Origin: Gammaproteobacteria bacterium
Lineage (GTDB): Bacteria > Pseudomonadota > Gammaproteobacteria > RBG-16-57-12
Length of the DNA stretch: 54,189 bases
Reading direction: 5' to 3'
Assembly (NCBI GenBank): GCA_021647245.1
Contig: JAKIVC010000023.1
Span: 1-54,189 of the forward strand
In this document: piece by piece, positions 35,365-45,093 of the stretch
Position numbering within the stretch: position 1 is the first letter of the stretch
Layout of the letters: every line of letters begins with the position of its first letter
Translations under genes and position numbers: made by a program
Notes under the pieces: generated by a model
Databases searched by the model: none
Seen by the model: the letters and a program-made list of their open reading frames with translations, nothing else
Told to the model about the DNA's origin: nothing

Positions 35365-36598
35365 AACATCTATTCTTAGTTTTATAGCCACAGTGATAAA
35401 GCTGCTAGCTGCATTGGTCATTAATAAGGCGGTTGCCGTGTATATTGGGCCAGCTGGTTTGGCACTTATAGGTCAATTTCAAAATTTCACCCAAGTTGTG
35501 ATGACTTTTGCACAAGGCGCAATCAATGCTGGTGTAACTAAGTATACAGCTGAGTATGCAAAAGATGAGGGAAGCAGCCTCTCCATTTTATTTAGTACAG
35601 CAAGTAAAATATGTTTGACTGCCTCCGCGTTGGTTGGGGCGGGCATAGTGCTTCTTTCCAATTATACGTCAATATATTTTTTAAAGTCAGGTGATCATAG
35701 TTATATATTTGTGATTTTTGGTTTCACCATAATTTTGTTTGTTTTGAACAGTCTCCTCCTGTCTATTTTGAATGGGTTAAAAGAAATCAAAACTTGGGTA
35801 TCAATAAATATTATTCAAAGTATTTATAGCCTTATTTTTACAACATCTTTAATTTTTTGGCTTGGTTTGGATGGCGCTCTAATTGCCTTGGTTACCAATC
35901 AATCGGTGGTGTTTTTTATCGTATTATGGATGCTGAGAAAGCACCAAGTTATTAAAGTTAGTAACTTCAAAGGGGATTTTAATAAACCTGAAGCAAAAAA
36001 GTTAATGGCTTTTGCTGCGATGGCACTTACTACAGCCCTTACGATACCTATTTCTCATTTGATAATAAGAAACTATATCGGTGAAAATATTGGTTGGGAT
36101 GAGGCAGGCTATTGGCAGGCAATTTGGTATATATCTATGATGTACCTAATGGTGGTAACAACTACCTTGAGTATTTATTTTTTACCAAAGTTTTCAGAAC
36201 TGACTGATAAAAAAGAACTTAGAAAAGAGTTGGTTTCGGGATATATCATTATATTACCTATAGTAATATGTATGTCCCTAGGTATTTTATTTTTTAAGGA
36301 TGAAATTATTAACATATTGTTTTCTTCCGCATTTTTACCAATGAAAGATCTGTTTCTGTTTCAGTTGATTGGCGATGTTATCAAGATCGCGGCTTGGTTA
36401 GTCGCGACTTTAATGGCAGCGAAAGCAATGGCTAAAATGTACATTGTTACAGAGCTGATATTCTCTTTGTCGTTTGTTTTCATCGCAATTTTTATGTTAG
36501 ATACCTACGGTCTAGTTGGGATAACATACGCTTTTTCTATAAATTACTTCCTTTATTTAATAGTGGTTATTTTACTTACAAGAAAAGTGTGGGTATAG
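35351..36598 (+). CDS. wzx: Wzx-type O-antigen/capsule repeat-unit flippase
   Basis: The 415-residue protein is an integral membrane transporter with about twelve hydrophobic segments and the polysaccharide-translocase opening [39 protein letters not shown]. The QFQNFTQ and GVTKYTAEY segments are typical of Wzx of the WzxE group. It would move lipid-linked repeat units across the inner membrane. The start overlaps the aminotransferase end by 14 bases, and the next gene overlaps its end by 10 bases. AT-rich, like its neighbours. Confidence 0.9.
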   Translation: MTLVKTSILSFIATVIKLLAALVINKAVAVYIGPAGLALIGQFQNFTQVVMTFAQGAINAGVTKYTAEYAKDEGSSLSILFSTASKICLTASALVGAGIVLLSNYTSIYFLKSGDHSYIFVIFGFTIILFVLNSLLLSILNGLKEIKTWVSINIIQSIYSLIFTTSLIFWLGLDGALIALVTNQSVVFFIVLWMLRKHQVIKVSNFKGDFNKPEAKKLMAFAAMALTTALTIPISHLIIRNYIGENIGWDEAGYWQAIWYISMMYLMVVTTTLSIYFLPKFSELTDKKELRKELVSGYIIILPIVICMSLGILFFKDEIINILFSSAFLPMKDLFLFQLIGDVIKIAAWLVATLMAAKAMAKMYIVTELIFSLSFVFIAIFMLDTYGLVGITYAFSINYFLYLIVVILLTRKVWV

Positions 36599-37665
36599 AA
36601 TTGAATATTCTGTTACTGGGTGAATATAGTGGAATGTACCGTGAGCTAAAGAAAGGCTTTCTTCAACTTGGGCATGGTGTTACCCATATTTCAGGGGGAG
36701 ATGGCTGGAAGGCGATTACATCAGATACAGATTTAAGCTTTGGCTTGAAGGGAAGGGCTGGGTTTTATGCAACTTCAATTCGAGGGCCATTTTATTTAAA
36801 GGCTCTAGACTTAGACTCTTTTGATATCATATTTGCTTGTCATGCTATGGTGTTTTCACCTCTTGTCCCGTCCTTTCTATTTGACTTCTTTTTTTCTAGA
36901 TATAAGGGGAGGTTTTTTCTTAGTGTGGCAGGAAATGACTTTTACACATACCAAGCAACAAAAGATAAGCTTAACTATACATGGTTTGAAGGAGATATTC
37001 TGGATCAAGAGGGGGATCCAAACTACTTGAGACCTAAGAGAATAAAGCTAAATGAAAAGGTCTGTAGTGCGGCTAAAGGTTTTGTGCCTGTTATGTATGA
37101 ATACTCTTTAGGCTACCAAGATAAGGGAAAGCCTTTGCGGATTATTCCTTTGCCGTTTGATGTTAAAGAAATAGGGAGCCCTTCTAACACTGTTGGTAAT
37201 AAAGTTGTTTTTTTTCATGGTATTAGCCGACCGGGATTTAAAGGTTCTAATATAATTACAGAGGCAATGAATAAACTGCAGAAAAGGTATCCTAATGATG
37301 TTGAAGTCACCACCCCTACTAAGCTCAAGTACTCTAAATATGTTGAAGAATTAAAAATAGCTAATGTAATAATAGACCAAGCAAACTCCTATTCTTATGG
37401 GATGAATGCAATTATTGGACTTTCGTATGGGAAACAGGTTTTGAGTGGTTCAGAGCCTGAAGCAATCAAGGCATTGGGCGTAGAAAATTGTCCCGTTATT
37501 AATATAAAGCCTAACTCCAATGATATTTTCAAGCAGCTTCAGTTATGCTTGGAGAAGAGGGACAGCTTTGAAGAATCTGGAGTAAGTGCTAGAGAATACG
37601 TTGAACGAGTACATGACTGCAAAACAGTAGCGGAGCAATATTTAGACTTCGCTATGTTGAAATAA
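36589..37665 (+). CDS. Glycosyltransferase-like protein (GT4-like, divergent)
   Basis: The 358-residue protein begins with a Rossmann-type opening (NILLLGEYSGMYRELKKGFLQLGHGVTHIS). A second domain follows with VVFFHGISRPGFKGSNIITEAM and NVIIDQANSYSYGMNAIIGLSYGKQVLSG. The two-domain plan and loop positions suggest a GT-B glycosyltransferase, but the usual E-x7-E pair is not present, so catalysis or donor binding may differ. GTG 36589 is taken as the start; a TTG at 36601 is also possible. It is in an AT-rich operon between the flippase and the polymerase. Confidence 0.7.
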   Translation: MGIELNILLLGEYSGMYRELKKGFLQLGHGVTHISGGDGWKAITSDTDLSFGLKGRAGFYATSIRGPFYLKALDLDSFDIIFACHAMVFSPLVPSFLFDFFFSRYKGRFFLSVAGNDFYTYQATKDKLNYTWFEGDILDQEGDPNYLRPKRIKLNEKVCSAAKGFVPVMYEYSLGYQDKGKPLRIIPLPFDVKEIGSPSNTVGNKVVFFHGISRPGFKGSNIITEAMNKLQKRYPNDVEVTTPTKLKYSKYVEELKIANVIIDQANSYSYGMNAIIGLSYGKQVLSGSEPEAIKALGVENCPVINIKPNSNDIFKQLQLCLEKRDSFEESGVSAREYVERVHDCKTVAEQYLDFAMLK

Positions 37666-37671
37666 AAAAGT

Positions 37672-38985
37672 ATGAAGGTACTATTGTTTTTGGTGGTGTA
37701 CCTACCACTCCAAGAGTTTATTCTTAAATGGCTCCCTGTGGGTGATATTGGTTACTCACTTTTAAGGCAGGCTCCTGACTTATTGGTCTTTGGGCTGATG
37801 GGTTTGTTAATGCTAGAGAGGCTTTTATTAGTTAGACCAATATCCATTATAGGCGGGAGGGTGGATTTTTATTTGCTCTTATTCATTTTTTTGGCATTTG
37901 CAACTTTGTTATTGAACCCTGGGGCTGATGTTTTCTTAGGCGTAGCAAATATTAAAGCGCTGTTACGATATGTGTTACTAATTTATATAATTTTATTATT
38001 AAACCCTAATGAGGGACAGATAGATAAGCTTGTACGGTGGTTTTGGCTTGCTATCACAATACAGCTATTTGTAGGTTTGTTTCAGTTAGTTGGTGGCATT
38101 TCTGCAAGAGATTTTTTATCGGCAAGGAGTGCATCGGAAGGTCTAGGGGGAATTGTTAAGGATTTTACAGGCAATCGTTTTGAGGACAGAAACGATCTCA
38201 TGGGTACAATGGGTGACACAATAAGTTACGCATACTTTCTAATGATTGGTTTTGTCTTTTGGATATTGAAAAAGCCTCGTAAAGTAAGGGAGATCTGGTT
38301 TGTCGGCTCAATTTTTATTGCATTAATATATTTATCTGGATCCAAGTCAGTATTTGTGACTTCGATAATGGTGCTAATGGGCTATTTAGTTTGGCAATAT
38401 GGTTATAAGAGGCTCCTGGTTTGGTGTGTGGTTGTGCTACCTCTACTGATGGTGTTTGCGTGGGCCACTATTTCTGTTGACAGGGTTGTAGAGGCTCAGG
38501 CTAATACCTCTCAACTTATGGAAGGGATGATGAACTCCCGTTTGGGAATTATTGTATATATTTTACCAGAATTGTTTTTATCCGGGCACAACATTATTGG
38601 TTTTAGCCCTGATAAGTATGTTTTCACAGAATTTGTTACCATAAATTTTCCAATGGTACCCGCTATCCTTATAGCCGTTCTTCCTTATGTGATTGAAGAT
38701 GTTTACTGGGTGGCAATGTATGTCTATTACGGGTTGTTTGGCTTTGTGTGTTGGTTGTTGTTTCTTTTTCATGTGTATAAACGGGTGAAGTGCTCTATAA
38801 ATTTGTTAAGGTATAAAGGCAATTATATTGCTATGGTCGCCGTGACATTGCTTCTTACTTCCATTCCTTTAAATCTTTTAAATCAAGCATTTGAAGCTAG
38901 AACATTTTCTTTTTATTTGTGGCTCTTTTGTGGGATAGCATTGGTGCAAAGAAGGCGAGCGATTAAGGAGCGAGTTGAATCATGA
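37672..38985 (+). CDS. wzy: Wzy-type O-antigen/capsule polymerase
   Basis: The 437-residue protein has about eleven hydrophobic segments with a large periplasmic loop near residues 265-330. The layout and the segment LIYLSGSKSVFVTSIMVLMGYLVW resemble Wzy polymerases and the WaaL ligase family. Its place between glycosyltransferase-like genes and next to wzx favours polymerase, but WaaL cannot be excluded because these families are hard to separate by eye. ATG 37672 is used. An IS200/IS605 relic begins about 75 bases after its stop. Confidence 0.75.
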   Translation: MKVLLFLVVYLPLQEFILKWLPVGDIGYSLLRQAPDLLVFGLMGLLMLERLLLVRPISIIGGRVDFYLLLFIFLAFATLLLNPGADVFLGVANIKALLRYVLLIYIILLLNPNEGQIDKLVRWFWLAITIQLFVGLFQLVGGISARDFLSARSASEGLGGIVKDFTGNRFEDRNDLMGTMGDTISYAYFLMIGFVFWILKKPRKVREIWFVGSIFIALIYLSGSKSVFVTSIMVLMGYLVWQYGYKRLLVWCVVVLPLLMVFAWATISVDRVVEAQANTSQLMEGMMNSRLGIIVYILPELFLSGHNIIGFSPDKYVFTEFVTINFPMVPAILIAVLPYVIEDVYWVAMYVYYGLFGFVCWLLFLFHVYKRVKCSINLLRYKGNYIAMVAVTLLLTSIPLNLLNQAFEARTFSFYLWLFCGIALVQRRRAIKERVES

Positions 38986-39071
38986 AGAGCTACTGTCGAG
39001 TGTGGTGCCCCACCAAAAAAATCAAGCGGTGGCCTAGTTTGGTATTTTTTAGCTTAATTCCATCTTTAAAG

Positions 39072-39640
39072 TCCCCGATAGGGGATCCGTAAATCCCCCG
39101 CCTTCGGGCGGCTGGGGTGCGGTGGTATGCTTAACTTAAGAGATGCAGAATGATAAGTATGGTAGCCATGCGGTTTGGGATTGTAAGTGCCACATAGTGT
39201 GGGTGACGAAATATCGTTACTCAATACTAGGCGGAGACGTGAGTATTCGGTGTCGAGAGCTACTTCGAGAAATGGCTCGTAGCAAGGAGATGATGATCTA
39301 TGCAGGCTCGATCAACCGAGACTATATGCTAATCGGTATCCCCGAACCTATCAGTATCCAAAGTAGTGCAGTTTCTGAAAGGTAAAAGTTCGCATAAATT
39401 ATTGTCGGAGTATCTTGCTCTCAAAAAAAGATACTGGGATCAGCATCTTTGGGCTAGAGGCTATTGGGTTGCTTCGAGCGGGAATGTGACAGATGAAGTT
39501 TGGCAGGAGTATATAAAAAATCAGAAGCAAAATTAGCTGGACGATGGTTTTAGCGTGCTGTAAGTCGCCTTAAGGCGAAATGATCGGCATTCAGCCGTAA
39601 CTCGAAGCCATCGGCTTTTAGCCAGTGGAGTATTCACATT
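39072..39640 (+). mobile_element. Decayed IS200/IS605-type insertion sequence
   Basis: A broken tnpA is flanked by subterminal hairpins. On the left are tcccc-gata-gggga (39072-39085) and ccgcc-ttcg-ggcgg (39098-39111). On the right are tcgccttaaggcga (39565-39578) and the gaagccatcggcttt stem-loop (39604-39618). IS200-type elements have such end hairpins and no terminal inverted repeats. Exact ends are uncertain. It lies in the gap between the polymerase and the next glycosyltransferase. Confidence 0.7.
39143..39536 (+). pseudogene. tnpA: IS200/IS605 TnpA transposase, frameshifted
   Basis: The first reading frame (39143 to about 39345) gives HAVWDCKCHIVWVTKYRYSIL, the N-terminal half of an IS200 TnpA. 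After a shift near 39345 a different frame gives VVQFLKGKSSHKLLSEYLAL and then WARGYWVASSGNVTDEVWQEY, ending at TAG 39534-39536. The HUH nuclease motif is also damaged: NRDYMLIGIP stands where NRDHVHMLIGIP is expected, a loss of two codons' worth of sequence. It should be inactive. Confidence 0.85.
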
Positions 39641-39729
39641 TCGCCCTATTAATAACCTTTTACATGTGCGTGTAAACGACGCTATCGTTTCTGTGAATAA
39701 AGGCCGACTTTGAGAGTTATAACTTAATC

Positions 39730-40947
39730 ATGAAAGTATTATTAGCACATAATAATTATACGATCACAGGTGGCGCTGAAGTATTCTACCGTGGGGTTGG
39801 GCGTGTATTAGAAAAAAATGGGCATGAGGTCGCTTATTTCTCATGCCAAGAAGGTGGTTTGGACACGCAGTGGGCTGATTACTTTCCCAAAAGTGTGGAT
39901 TATCAATCGGGTGGTTTTGCGCAGAAGATACAAGCTTTCCCTGCTATGGTTTATTCAAAAAAATCCAAGCAAGCAATGGCAAGGCTGATTGAAGATTTTA
40001 AACCGGATATTATTCATGCCTTTGCTATTTATGTGAAGCTTACCCCTTCTATTTTGGATGCGGCGAGGGAAGCGGGTATTCCTGTGGTGATGAGTTGCAA
40101 TGACTATAAGCATATTTGCCCAAGTTATAAGCTTTATCATCGTGGAAAGATTTGTGAAGAGTGCAAAGGCGGTAAATTTTATCGTGCAGTGGTTAACCGG
40201 TGCGCCCATGATTCGATGGTTTACAGTGTAGCAAGCGGCATTGAAGCATATGTGCATAATTATTTGAATATTTACCGCAAAAATATACATACATTCCTAT
40301 TTTCAAGCGAGTTTATGGCACACAAAACAGAAGAGTTTTGGGGTAAAGATACTTTTCGTTGGCGTAAGCTACGCAACCCCTTTGATAGTACAAAATATCA
40401 AGCAACTTACACCCCTAAAGGTTCGGTGTTATTTTTCGGACGTATTATTGATGAGAAAGGTGTGGATATATTGGTGCAAGCGGCGGCTCAATTGCCACAG
40501 GTTTCTTTTCGCTTGGTTGGGGATGGGCCTGATTTGAGTAGCTTGAAAGAAATGGCAGAAAATTTGGGTGTGAAAAATATTGTGTTTACGGGAGCGAAGT
40601 GGGGGGAGGAGATGGATGAAGAGCTAAAGCAATGTGCTTTTGTTGTGGTTCCATCCATTTGGCACGAAAATTTTCCTTATGTGATTAATCAATCTTTTGC
40701 ATTTGGTAAGCCTGTGGTTGGCTCCAATCGGGGGGGGATTACCGAGTTGGTCGCACATGGCGAACGAGGTTTAATATATAAGGCGACGGACTCGGCAGCC
40801 TTGGCACAAACAGTTCGTGAGTTGTGGAATGATTCTCAGCGTATTAAAACGATGGGTCAACGGGCTAAAGAGTTCTCTGATCGTGAGTTTAACGACCAGA
40901 GCCTATATCAAACGCTTCATGGAATATATACTGAAGTACTATCATGA
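39730..40947 (+). CDS. Family 4 glycosyltransferase
   Basis: The 405-residue GT-B enzyme opens NYTITGGAEVFYRGVGRVL and has the C-terminal donor domain with LFFGRIIDEKGVDILVQAA, LVGDGPDLSSLKEMA and PSIWHENFPYVINQSFAFGKPVVGSNRGG. A cysteine-rich insert (CNDYKHICPSYK, KICEECKGGKFYR) in the N-terminal half is shared by one GT4 subgroup. The acceptor and donor are unknown. It overlaps the following epimerase gene by four bases and starts after the IS200 relic, which may leave it dependent on read-through or its own promoter. Confidence 0.9.
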   Translation: MKVLLAHNNYTITGGAEVFYRGVGRVLEKNGHEVAYFSCQEGGLDTQWADYFPKSVDYQSGGFAQKIQAFPAMVYSKKSKQAMARLIEDFKPDIIHAFAIYVKLTPSILDAAREAGIPVVMSCNDYKHICPSYKLYHRGKICEECKGGKFYRAVVNRCAHDSMVYSVASGIEAYVHNYLNIYRKNIHTFLFSSEFMAHKTEEFWGKDTFRWRKLRNPFDSTKYQATYTPKGSVLFFGRIIDEKGVDILVQAAAQLPQVSFRLVGDGPDLSSLKEMAENLGVKNIVFTGAKWGEEMDEELKQCAFVVVPSIWHENFPYVINQSFAFGKPVVGSNRGGITELVAHGERGLIYKATDSAALAQTVRELWNDSQRIKTMGQRAKEFSDREFNDQSLYQTLHGIYTEVLS

Positions 40948-41861
40948 AAGCTCTAGTTCTTGGTGGAAATGGTTTTATTGGCTCGCATATTGTGGATCAT
41001 CTGCTGGCTCAAGGTCACTCAGTGAGGGTGTTTGATCGTGGTGTGGAGAAGTTTAGAGCCCCGTTGACTCAAGTTGATTATCGTTTGTCTCCCTTTGATG
41101 ATGTGCCCGCATTGGCAGAAGCACTGGAAGGCATTGATGTGGTCTATCACCTGATCAGCACTACGGTACCAAGTACTTCAAATAAAGACCCTGTTTATGA
41201 TACTGAATCTAATCTGGTTGGAACAATTAAATTACTAAATCTAGTACGTGACTCTAGTGTCTCGCGTATTGTCTATTTATCTTCTGGTGGAACGGTCTAC
41301 GGCATTCCTGAGCACTCACCCATTTCAGAGTCTCATCCTTTACGACCCATATGCTCCTATGGTGTGGTGAAGGTTGCAGTCGAAAATTATTTGCAGATGT
41401 ATCACCACTTATATGGTATTGAGTATGCTGTACTTAGGGTTTCTAATCCGTATGGTGAACGGCAAGGGCATGCGGGTGTGCAAGGAGTGATAGGCACATT
41501 TATGGCTAAAGTTGTGGCTGGTGAAAGCATTGAAGTTTGGGGGGATGGCAGCGTGGTGCGTGATTTTATCTATATAAAGGATTTGGCAAAGCTATGTGAG
41601 AAGGTTGGCCACTCGCATGCTATTGGTGTGTTTAATGCGGGCAGTGGTCAAGGGTGTTCTATTCAGGAGATAGTGGCAACGCTTTCAACTGTAACCGAGC
41701 AAAATATTCAGCCCAAATATAGCTTAGGACGTTCCTATGATGTACCCAAAGTGGTATTGAATATTGCTAAAGCAAAAGGAGAGTTTGAATGGAATCCCGA
41801 GATAAGTTTGCTAGATGGCATGGCAAAAACGTGGGGATGGGTGAGGGCTCAAGTAAAGTGA
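40944..41861 (+). CDS. NAD-dependent epimerase/dehydratase (extended SDR)
   Basis: The 305-residue protein has LGGNGFIGSHIVDHLL, VVYHLISTTVP, YLSSGGTVYG, YGVVKVAVENYLQMYHHLYG (Tyr-x3-Lys) and LRVSNPYGERQG, then WGDGSVVRDFIYIKDLA. These are features of nucleotide-sugar 4-epimerases of the GalE type. The sugar is not known. ATG 40944 overlaps the previous stop by four bases (ATGA). Its own stop overlaps the sulfotransferase start by one base. Confidence 0.85.
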   Translation: MKALVLGGNGFIGSHIVDHLLAQGHSVRVFDRGVEKFRAPLTQVDYRLSPFDDVPALAEALEGIDVVYHLISTTVPSTSNKDPVYDTESNLVGTIKLLNLVRDSSVSRIVYLSSGGTVYGIPEHSPISESHPLRPICSYGVVKVAVENYLQMYHHLYGIEYAVLRVSNPYGERQGHAGVQGVIGTFMAKVVAGESIEVWGDGSVVRDFIYIKDLAKLCEKVGHSHAIGVFNAGSGQGCSIQEIVATLSTVTEQNIQPKYSLGRSYDVPKVVLNIAKAKGEFEWNPEISLLDGMAKTWGWVRAQVK

Positions 41862-42898
41862 TGGGCAATGATAAAATAATTTTTATTGTCGGTAGTAGTC
41901 GTAGTGGAACAACAATGCTAGGCCGTGTCTTTGGGAAGAGTAGTCAAGTACATACATTTGGTGAGTTACACTTTTTTGAGCAGATGATCAATGATCGGAT
42001 AGTTAGCCAGCGTAATTGTTGGGATGATATAAAACTTGTAAGCATGTTGGAGCGGCTAATAACCTCTGCGAGAGACGGCCTTTTTTCTCCTGTAAGTAGG
42101 GGGCGCTACAGTAATGATGCAAAAATAATTTTAAGCTTATGCACCGAGAAGGACCCTGTATCAGTTTATGAGCGTTTTTTGAGGGAGGAAACAAAGAAAA
42201 ATGGAAAATGTATTCCATGTGAGCAAACGCCACGCTATCTGTATGCTTCGGAAACTATATTTTCATCTTTTCCAGAAGCATATATTATCAATCTAGTAAG
42301 AGACCCAAGAGATGTTTTGCTTTCACAAAAAAATAAGTGGCGCAGACGTTTTTTGGGGGCAAAAAACATCCCTATTCGTGAGGCATTTCGTGCATGGGTG
42401 AATTATCATCCATATACAATTTCAAAGCTGTGGGTCTCTTCTGTGCAAACAGCTCAAAGCCTTGAAAAGCACCCACGTTTTTTTTCGCTTCAGTTTGAGA
42501 GTTTACTAAACAATCCTGAAGGTGAAATTAGAAGGTTGTGCGATTTTGTTGGTTTGGCCTATGAGCCGAATATGCTAGAAGTACCACAAGTTGGTTCTTC
42601 GGCAGGTGCAGATGACCATAGTAAAATAGGCATTGATCACTCAAAAGCCTCTGGATGGTCAAAAGGGGGCTTATCAAAGGTGGAGCTATACCTTTGTCAG
42701 CGTGTTACAGCGCAAGAGATGAAGCGTTTGGGTTATAAGGTTAGTCCAGTTTCTGTAGCTGTTTGGCTTAGATGGTTAAACATGGTGACTTTTATATTAA
42801 AAATATCTATGGCGTTATTGTTCAACCTAAAGAGAAGCAAGAGCATGATAGGGTCTATACGCCGCCGATTGATAAAGCCCAACGAGAAAATGTCGTAA
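41861..42898 (+). CDS. PAPS-dependent sulfotransferase
   Basis: The 345-residue protein has the 5'-phosphosulfate loop FIVGSSRSGTTMLGRVF near the N-terminus and the 3'-phosphate-binding segment YIINLVRDPRDVLLSQKNKW. It also has the conserved FESLLNNPEGEIRRLCDFVGL. It should transfer sulfate from PAPS to a sugar or lipid acceptor, probably on the lipid-linked repeat unit or polymer. The ATG at 41861 overlaps the epimerase stop (TGATG) and is preferred over the upstream in-frame ATG at 41789. A second sulfotransferase gene overlaps its end. Confidence 0.88.
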   Translation: MGNDKIIFIVGSSRSGTTMLGRVFGKSSQVHTFGELHFFEQMINDRIVSQRNCWDDIKLVSMLERLITSARDGLFSPVSRGRYSNDAKIILSLCTEKDPVSVYERFLREETKKNGKCIPCEQTPRYLYASETIFSSFPEAYIINLVRDPRDVLLSQKNKWRRRFLGAKNIPIREAFRAWVNYHPYTISKLWVSSVQTAQSLEKHPRFFSLQFESLLNNPEGEIRRLCDFVGLAYEPNMLEVPQVGSSAGADDHSKIGIDHSKASGWSKGGLSKVELYLCQRVTAQEMKRLGYKVSPVSVAVWLRWLNMVTFILKISMALLFNLKRSKSMIGSIRRRLIKPNEKMS

Positions 42899-43896
42899 TG
42901 GTTGCACAAGTTGATGCTCGTTACATAAAAAAACGCCCCACAAAACTCTATTCTAGACTTGTAAGCTACCTGCTTTTTGAAGGCAGACCACTAACCACCA
43001 GAGGCCAGTGGATTAATCCTTTGCTATCTGCCAGCTTCTCGCTTTACAAGCGTCTTCCACAGTTAAAAACAGCGGATAATCCGGTATTTATTTTAGGTAC
43101 AGGACGAAGTGGCACCACCATTCTAGGTATCGTGTTGTCTATGCATAAAGATGTCGGATTTTTGAATGAACCTAAAGCACTTTGGCATGCGATTCACCCG
43201 AATGAAGATTTGATTGGCAGCTATAGTAGGAAGAGTGCCTCATATTACCTTAATGCTTCTGATGTAGATGAGCTGATGAAGAGAAATGCACATCGCTTGT
43301 TTGGTGCGTATTTGACCGCAACTTTTTCTAAACGTGTGGTGGATAAATACCCAGAGTTGATTTTTCGTGTACCGTTTGTAAAATCATTGTTTCCGGATGC
43401 AAAGTTTTTATTTTTGGTCAGGAATGGTTGGGATACATGTCACTCGATAGAAGGGTGGTCTGCTAGGCTGGGGAAACAAAAAAATGGGGAAATTCATGAC
43501 TGGTGGGGTGTGAATAATCGCAAGTGGAATCTTCTTTTGGAGCAGGTTGTTTCTCAGCATGAGGATTTGGTGTCGTATGTAGGTGATATGAAGCAATGGA
43601 CGAACCATGTTGATATGGCCGCTGTCGAGTGGATTGTGACAATGAGAGAGGGTTTGCAGCTAGAGAGGCGTTACCCAGGCCATGTGTTACGCGTGAAGTA
43701 TGAAGAGTTATGTGTATCTGCCCAGTCTGAGTTGAAAAAAATTATTGATTTTTGTCAACTGCGCCAGGATGAAGTGTTTAGTCAGTATGCACAGCAAACA
43801 TTGCACCTAACTCCCCCTAAATCGCCATTTCCTTTGGCTGAGAATATTCAAGAACCTTTTACGCAAACCATGCGACAACTTGGATATGCGTCATGA
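42898..43896 (+). CDS. Second PAPS-dependent sulfotransferase
   Basis: From the ATG at 42898 (overlapping the previous TAA, in TAATG) the protein is 332 residues. The longer reading from 42772 would overlap the previous gene by 127 bases and is unlikely. The PAPS loop is FILGTGRSGTTILGIVLS and the 3'-phosphate segment is FLFLVRNGWDTCHSIEGW. The C-terminal VKYEELCVSAQSELKKIIDFCQL matches sulfotransferase folds. It differs clearly from its neighbour, so the two probably modify different positions or acceptors. PAPS would come from cysC at 26122. Confidence 0.86.
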   Translation: MVAQVDARYIKKRPTKLYSRLVSYLLFEGRPLTTRGQWINPLLSASFSLYKRLPQLKTADNPVFILGTGRSGTTILGIVLSMHKDVGFLNEPKALWHAIHPNEDLIGSYSRKSASYYLNASDVDELMKRNAHRLFGAYLTATFSKRVVDKYPELIFRVPFVKSLFPDAKFLFLVRNGWDTCHSIEGWSARLGKQKNGEIHDWWGVNNRKWNLLLEQVVSQHEDLVSYVGDMKQWTNHVDMAAVEWIVTMREGLQLERRYPGHVLRVKYEELCVSAQSELKKIIDFCQLRQDEVFSQYAQQTLHLTPPKSPFPLAENIQEPFTQTMRQLGYAS

Positions 43897-44000
43897 AAAA
43901 AGTGGTTTGTATGTATGGCTCTTCTGTTTACATCACCTTTGTGTGCTTAAAATTTGGGACTACTAAAACCTCTGGGCAAATATTTTGAAGGATTTTCCAG

Positions 44001-45083
44001 GTGCAGAGTAAAAAAATAGCCATTATTGGCACTGTCGGCGTGCCTGCCAGTTATGGCGGGTTTGAGACTCTGGTGGAAAATTTGCTACGTTTTCATGATG
44101 CCAATGACTTGCCGTGCGATGTGACGGTGTATTGCAGCAGCAAAAGTTATCCTGAAAAGAAGAGATCTTTTTTATCAGCAAAACTCAAATATATTCCACT
44201 CAACGCCAATGGCGCACAAAGTATTATTTATGATTGGATCTCGCTGCTGCTGGCAATGTGGCGTGCTGATGTGATTCTTTTGCTGGGTGTCTCAGGTGCA
44301 ACCATGCTGCCTTTGGTTCGCTTGTTTTCCTCTGCCAAAATCATAACCAATATTGATGGTATCGAGTGGCGCAGACAGAAATGGAAAGGGTTGGCGAAAT
44401 GGTTTCTGCGCCTATCCGAAAAGATGGCCGTGCGTTTTTCTCATGAAGTGATTGCAGATAATGGTGCAATTGCTGATTATGTGAAAGCGACTTATGGTAT
44501 TGATAGCCACGTTATTGCTTACGGTGGCGACCACGTTATGAACGCCGAATTGAAGAGTGTTACTGAGTATGATCTGCCAGTGAAATATGCATTTTCAGTG
44601 TGTCGTATTGAACCTGAAAATAATATTGAGATGATGGTTGATGCCTTCTCGAAGCTGAAAAATCACTCCCTAGTCGTGGTGGGTAACTGGGGTAACAGTG
44701 AATACGGACGGAGTATTCATGAGCGATTTTCAACCTGTGATAATTTATACTTATTAGACCCGATTTATGATTTAGGAAAGCTTCGAACACTGCGCTCCCA
44801 AGCTTCTATTTATGTGCATGGCCACTCTGCAGGAGGAACCAATCCTTCACTTGTTGAAGCGATGCATTTTGGTATTCCGATAGTGGCTTTTGATTGTGAT
44901 TTTAACCGAAGCACTACCGATGATTGTGCGATTTTCTTTAATAGCATTGAAAGTCTGATGGATAAGGTGGTTAATGTTGATGATAGATTGGCGCAAAAAA
45001 TAGCATCTGAAATGCGTGAGCTAGCTCAGAATCGCTACACTTGGGAAACTGTCGCTGAACAGTATTTTTCTTTATTAAATTGA
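44001..45083 (+). CDS. DUF1972-type glycosyltransferase, possible rhamnosyltransferase
   Basis: The 360-residue GT4-type enzyme has the DUF1972 N-terminus IAIIGTVGVPASYGGFETLVENLL and the donor domain with FSVCRIEPENNIEMMVDAF and HSAGGTNPSLVEAMHFGIPIVAFD. DUF1972 transferases include beta-1,4-rhamnosyltransferases such as WchF/Cps2T, and the rml genes upstream supply dTDP-rhamnose, so a rhamnosyl transfer is likely. GTG 44001 is the start; it follows a gap of about 100 bases and lacks a strong ribosome site. It is the last gene of the polysaccharide locus. Confidence 0.85.
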   Translation: MQSKKIAIIGTVGVPASYGGFETLVENLLRFHDANDLPCDVTVYCSSKSYPEKKRSFLSAKLKYIPLNANGAQSIIYDWISLLLAMWRADVILLLGVSGATMLPLVRLFSSAKIITNIDGIEWRRQKWKGLAKWFLRLSEKMAVRFSHEVIADNGAIADYVKATYGIDSHVIAYGGDHVMNAELKSVTEYDLPVKYAFSVCRIEPENNIEMMVDAFSKLKNHSLVVVGNWGNSEYGRSIHERFSTCDNLYLLDPIYDLGKLRTLRSQASIYVHGHSAGGTNPSLVEAMHFGIPIVAFDCDFNRSTTDDCAIFFNSIESLMDKVVNVDDRLAQKIASEMRELAQNRYTWETVAEQYFSLLN

Positions 45084-45093
45084 GGTGCTTCGT

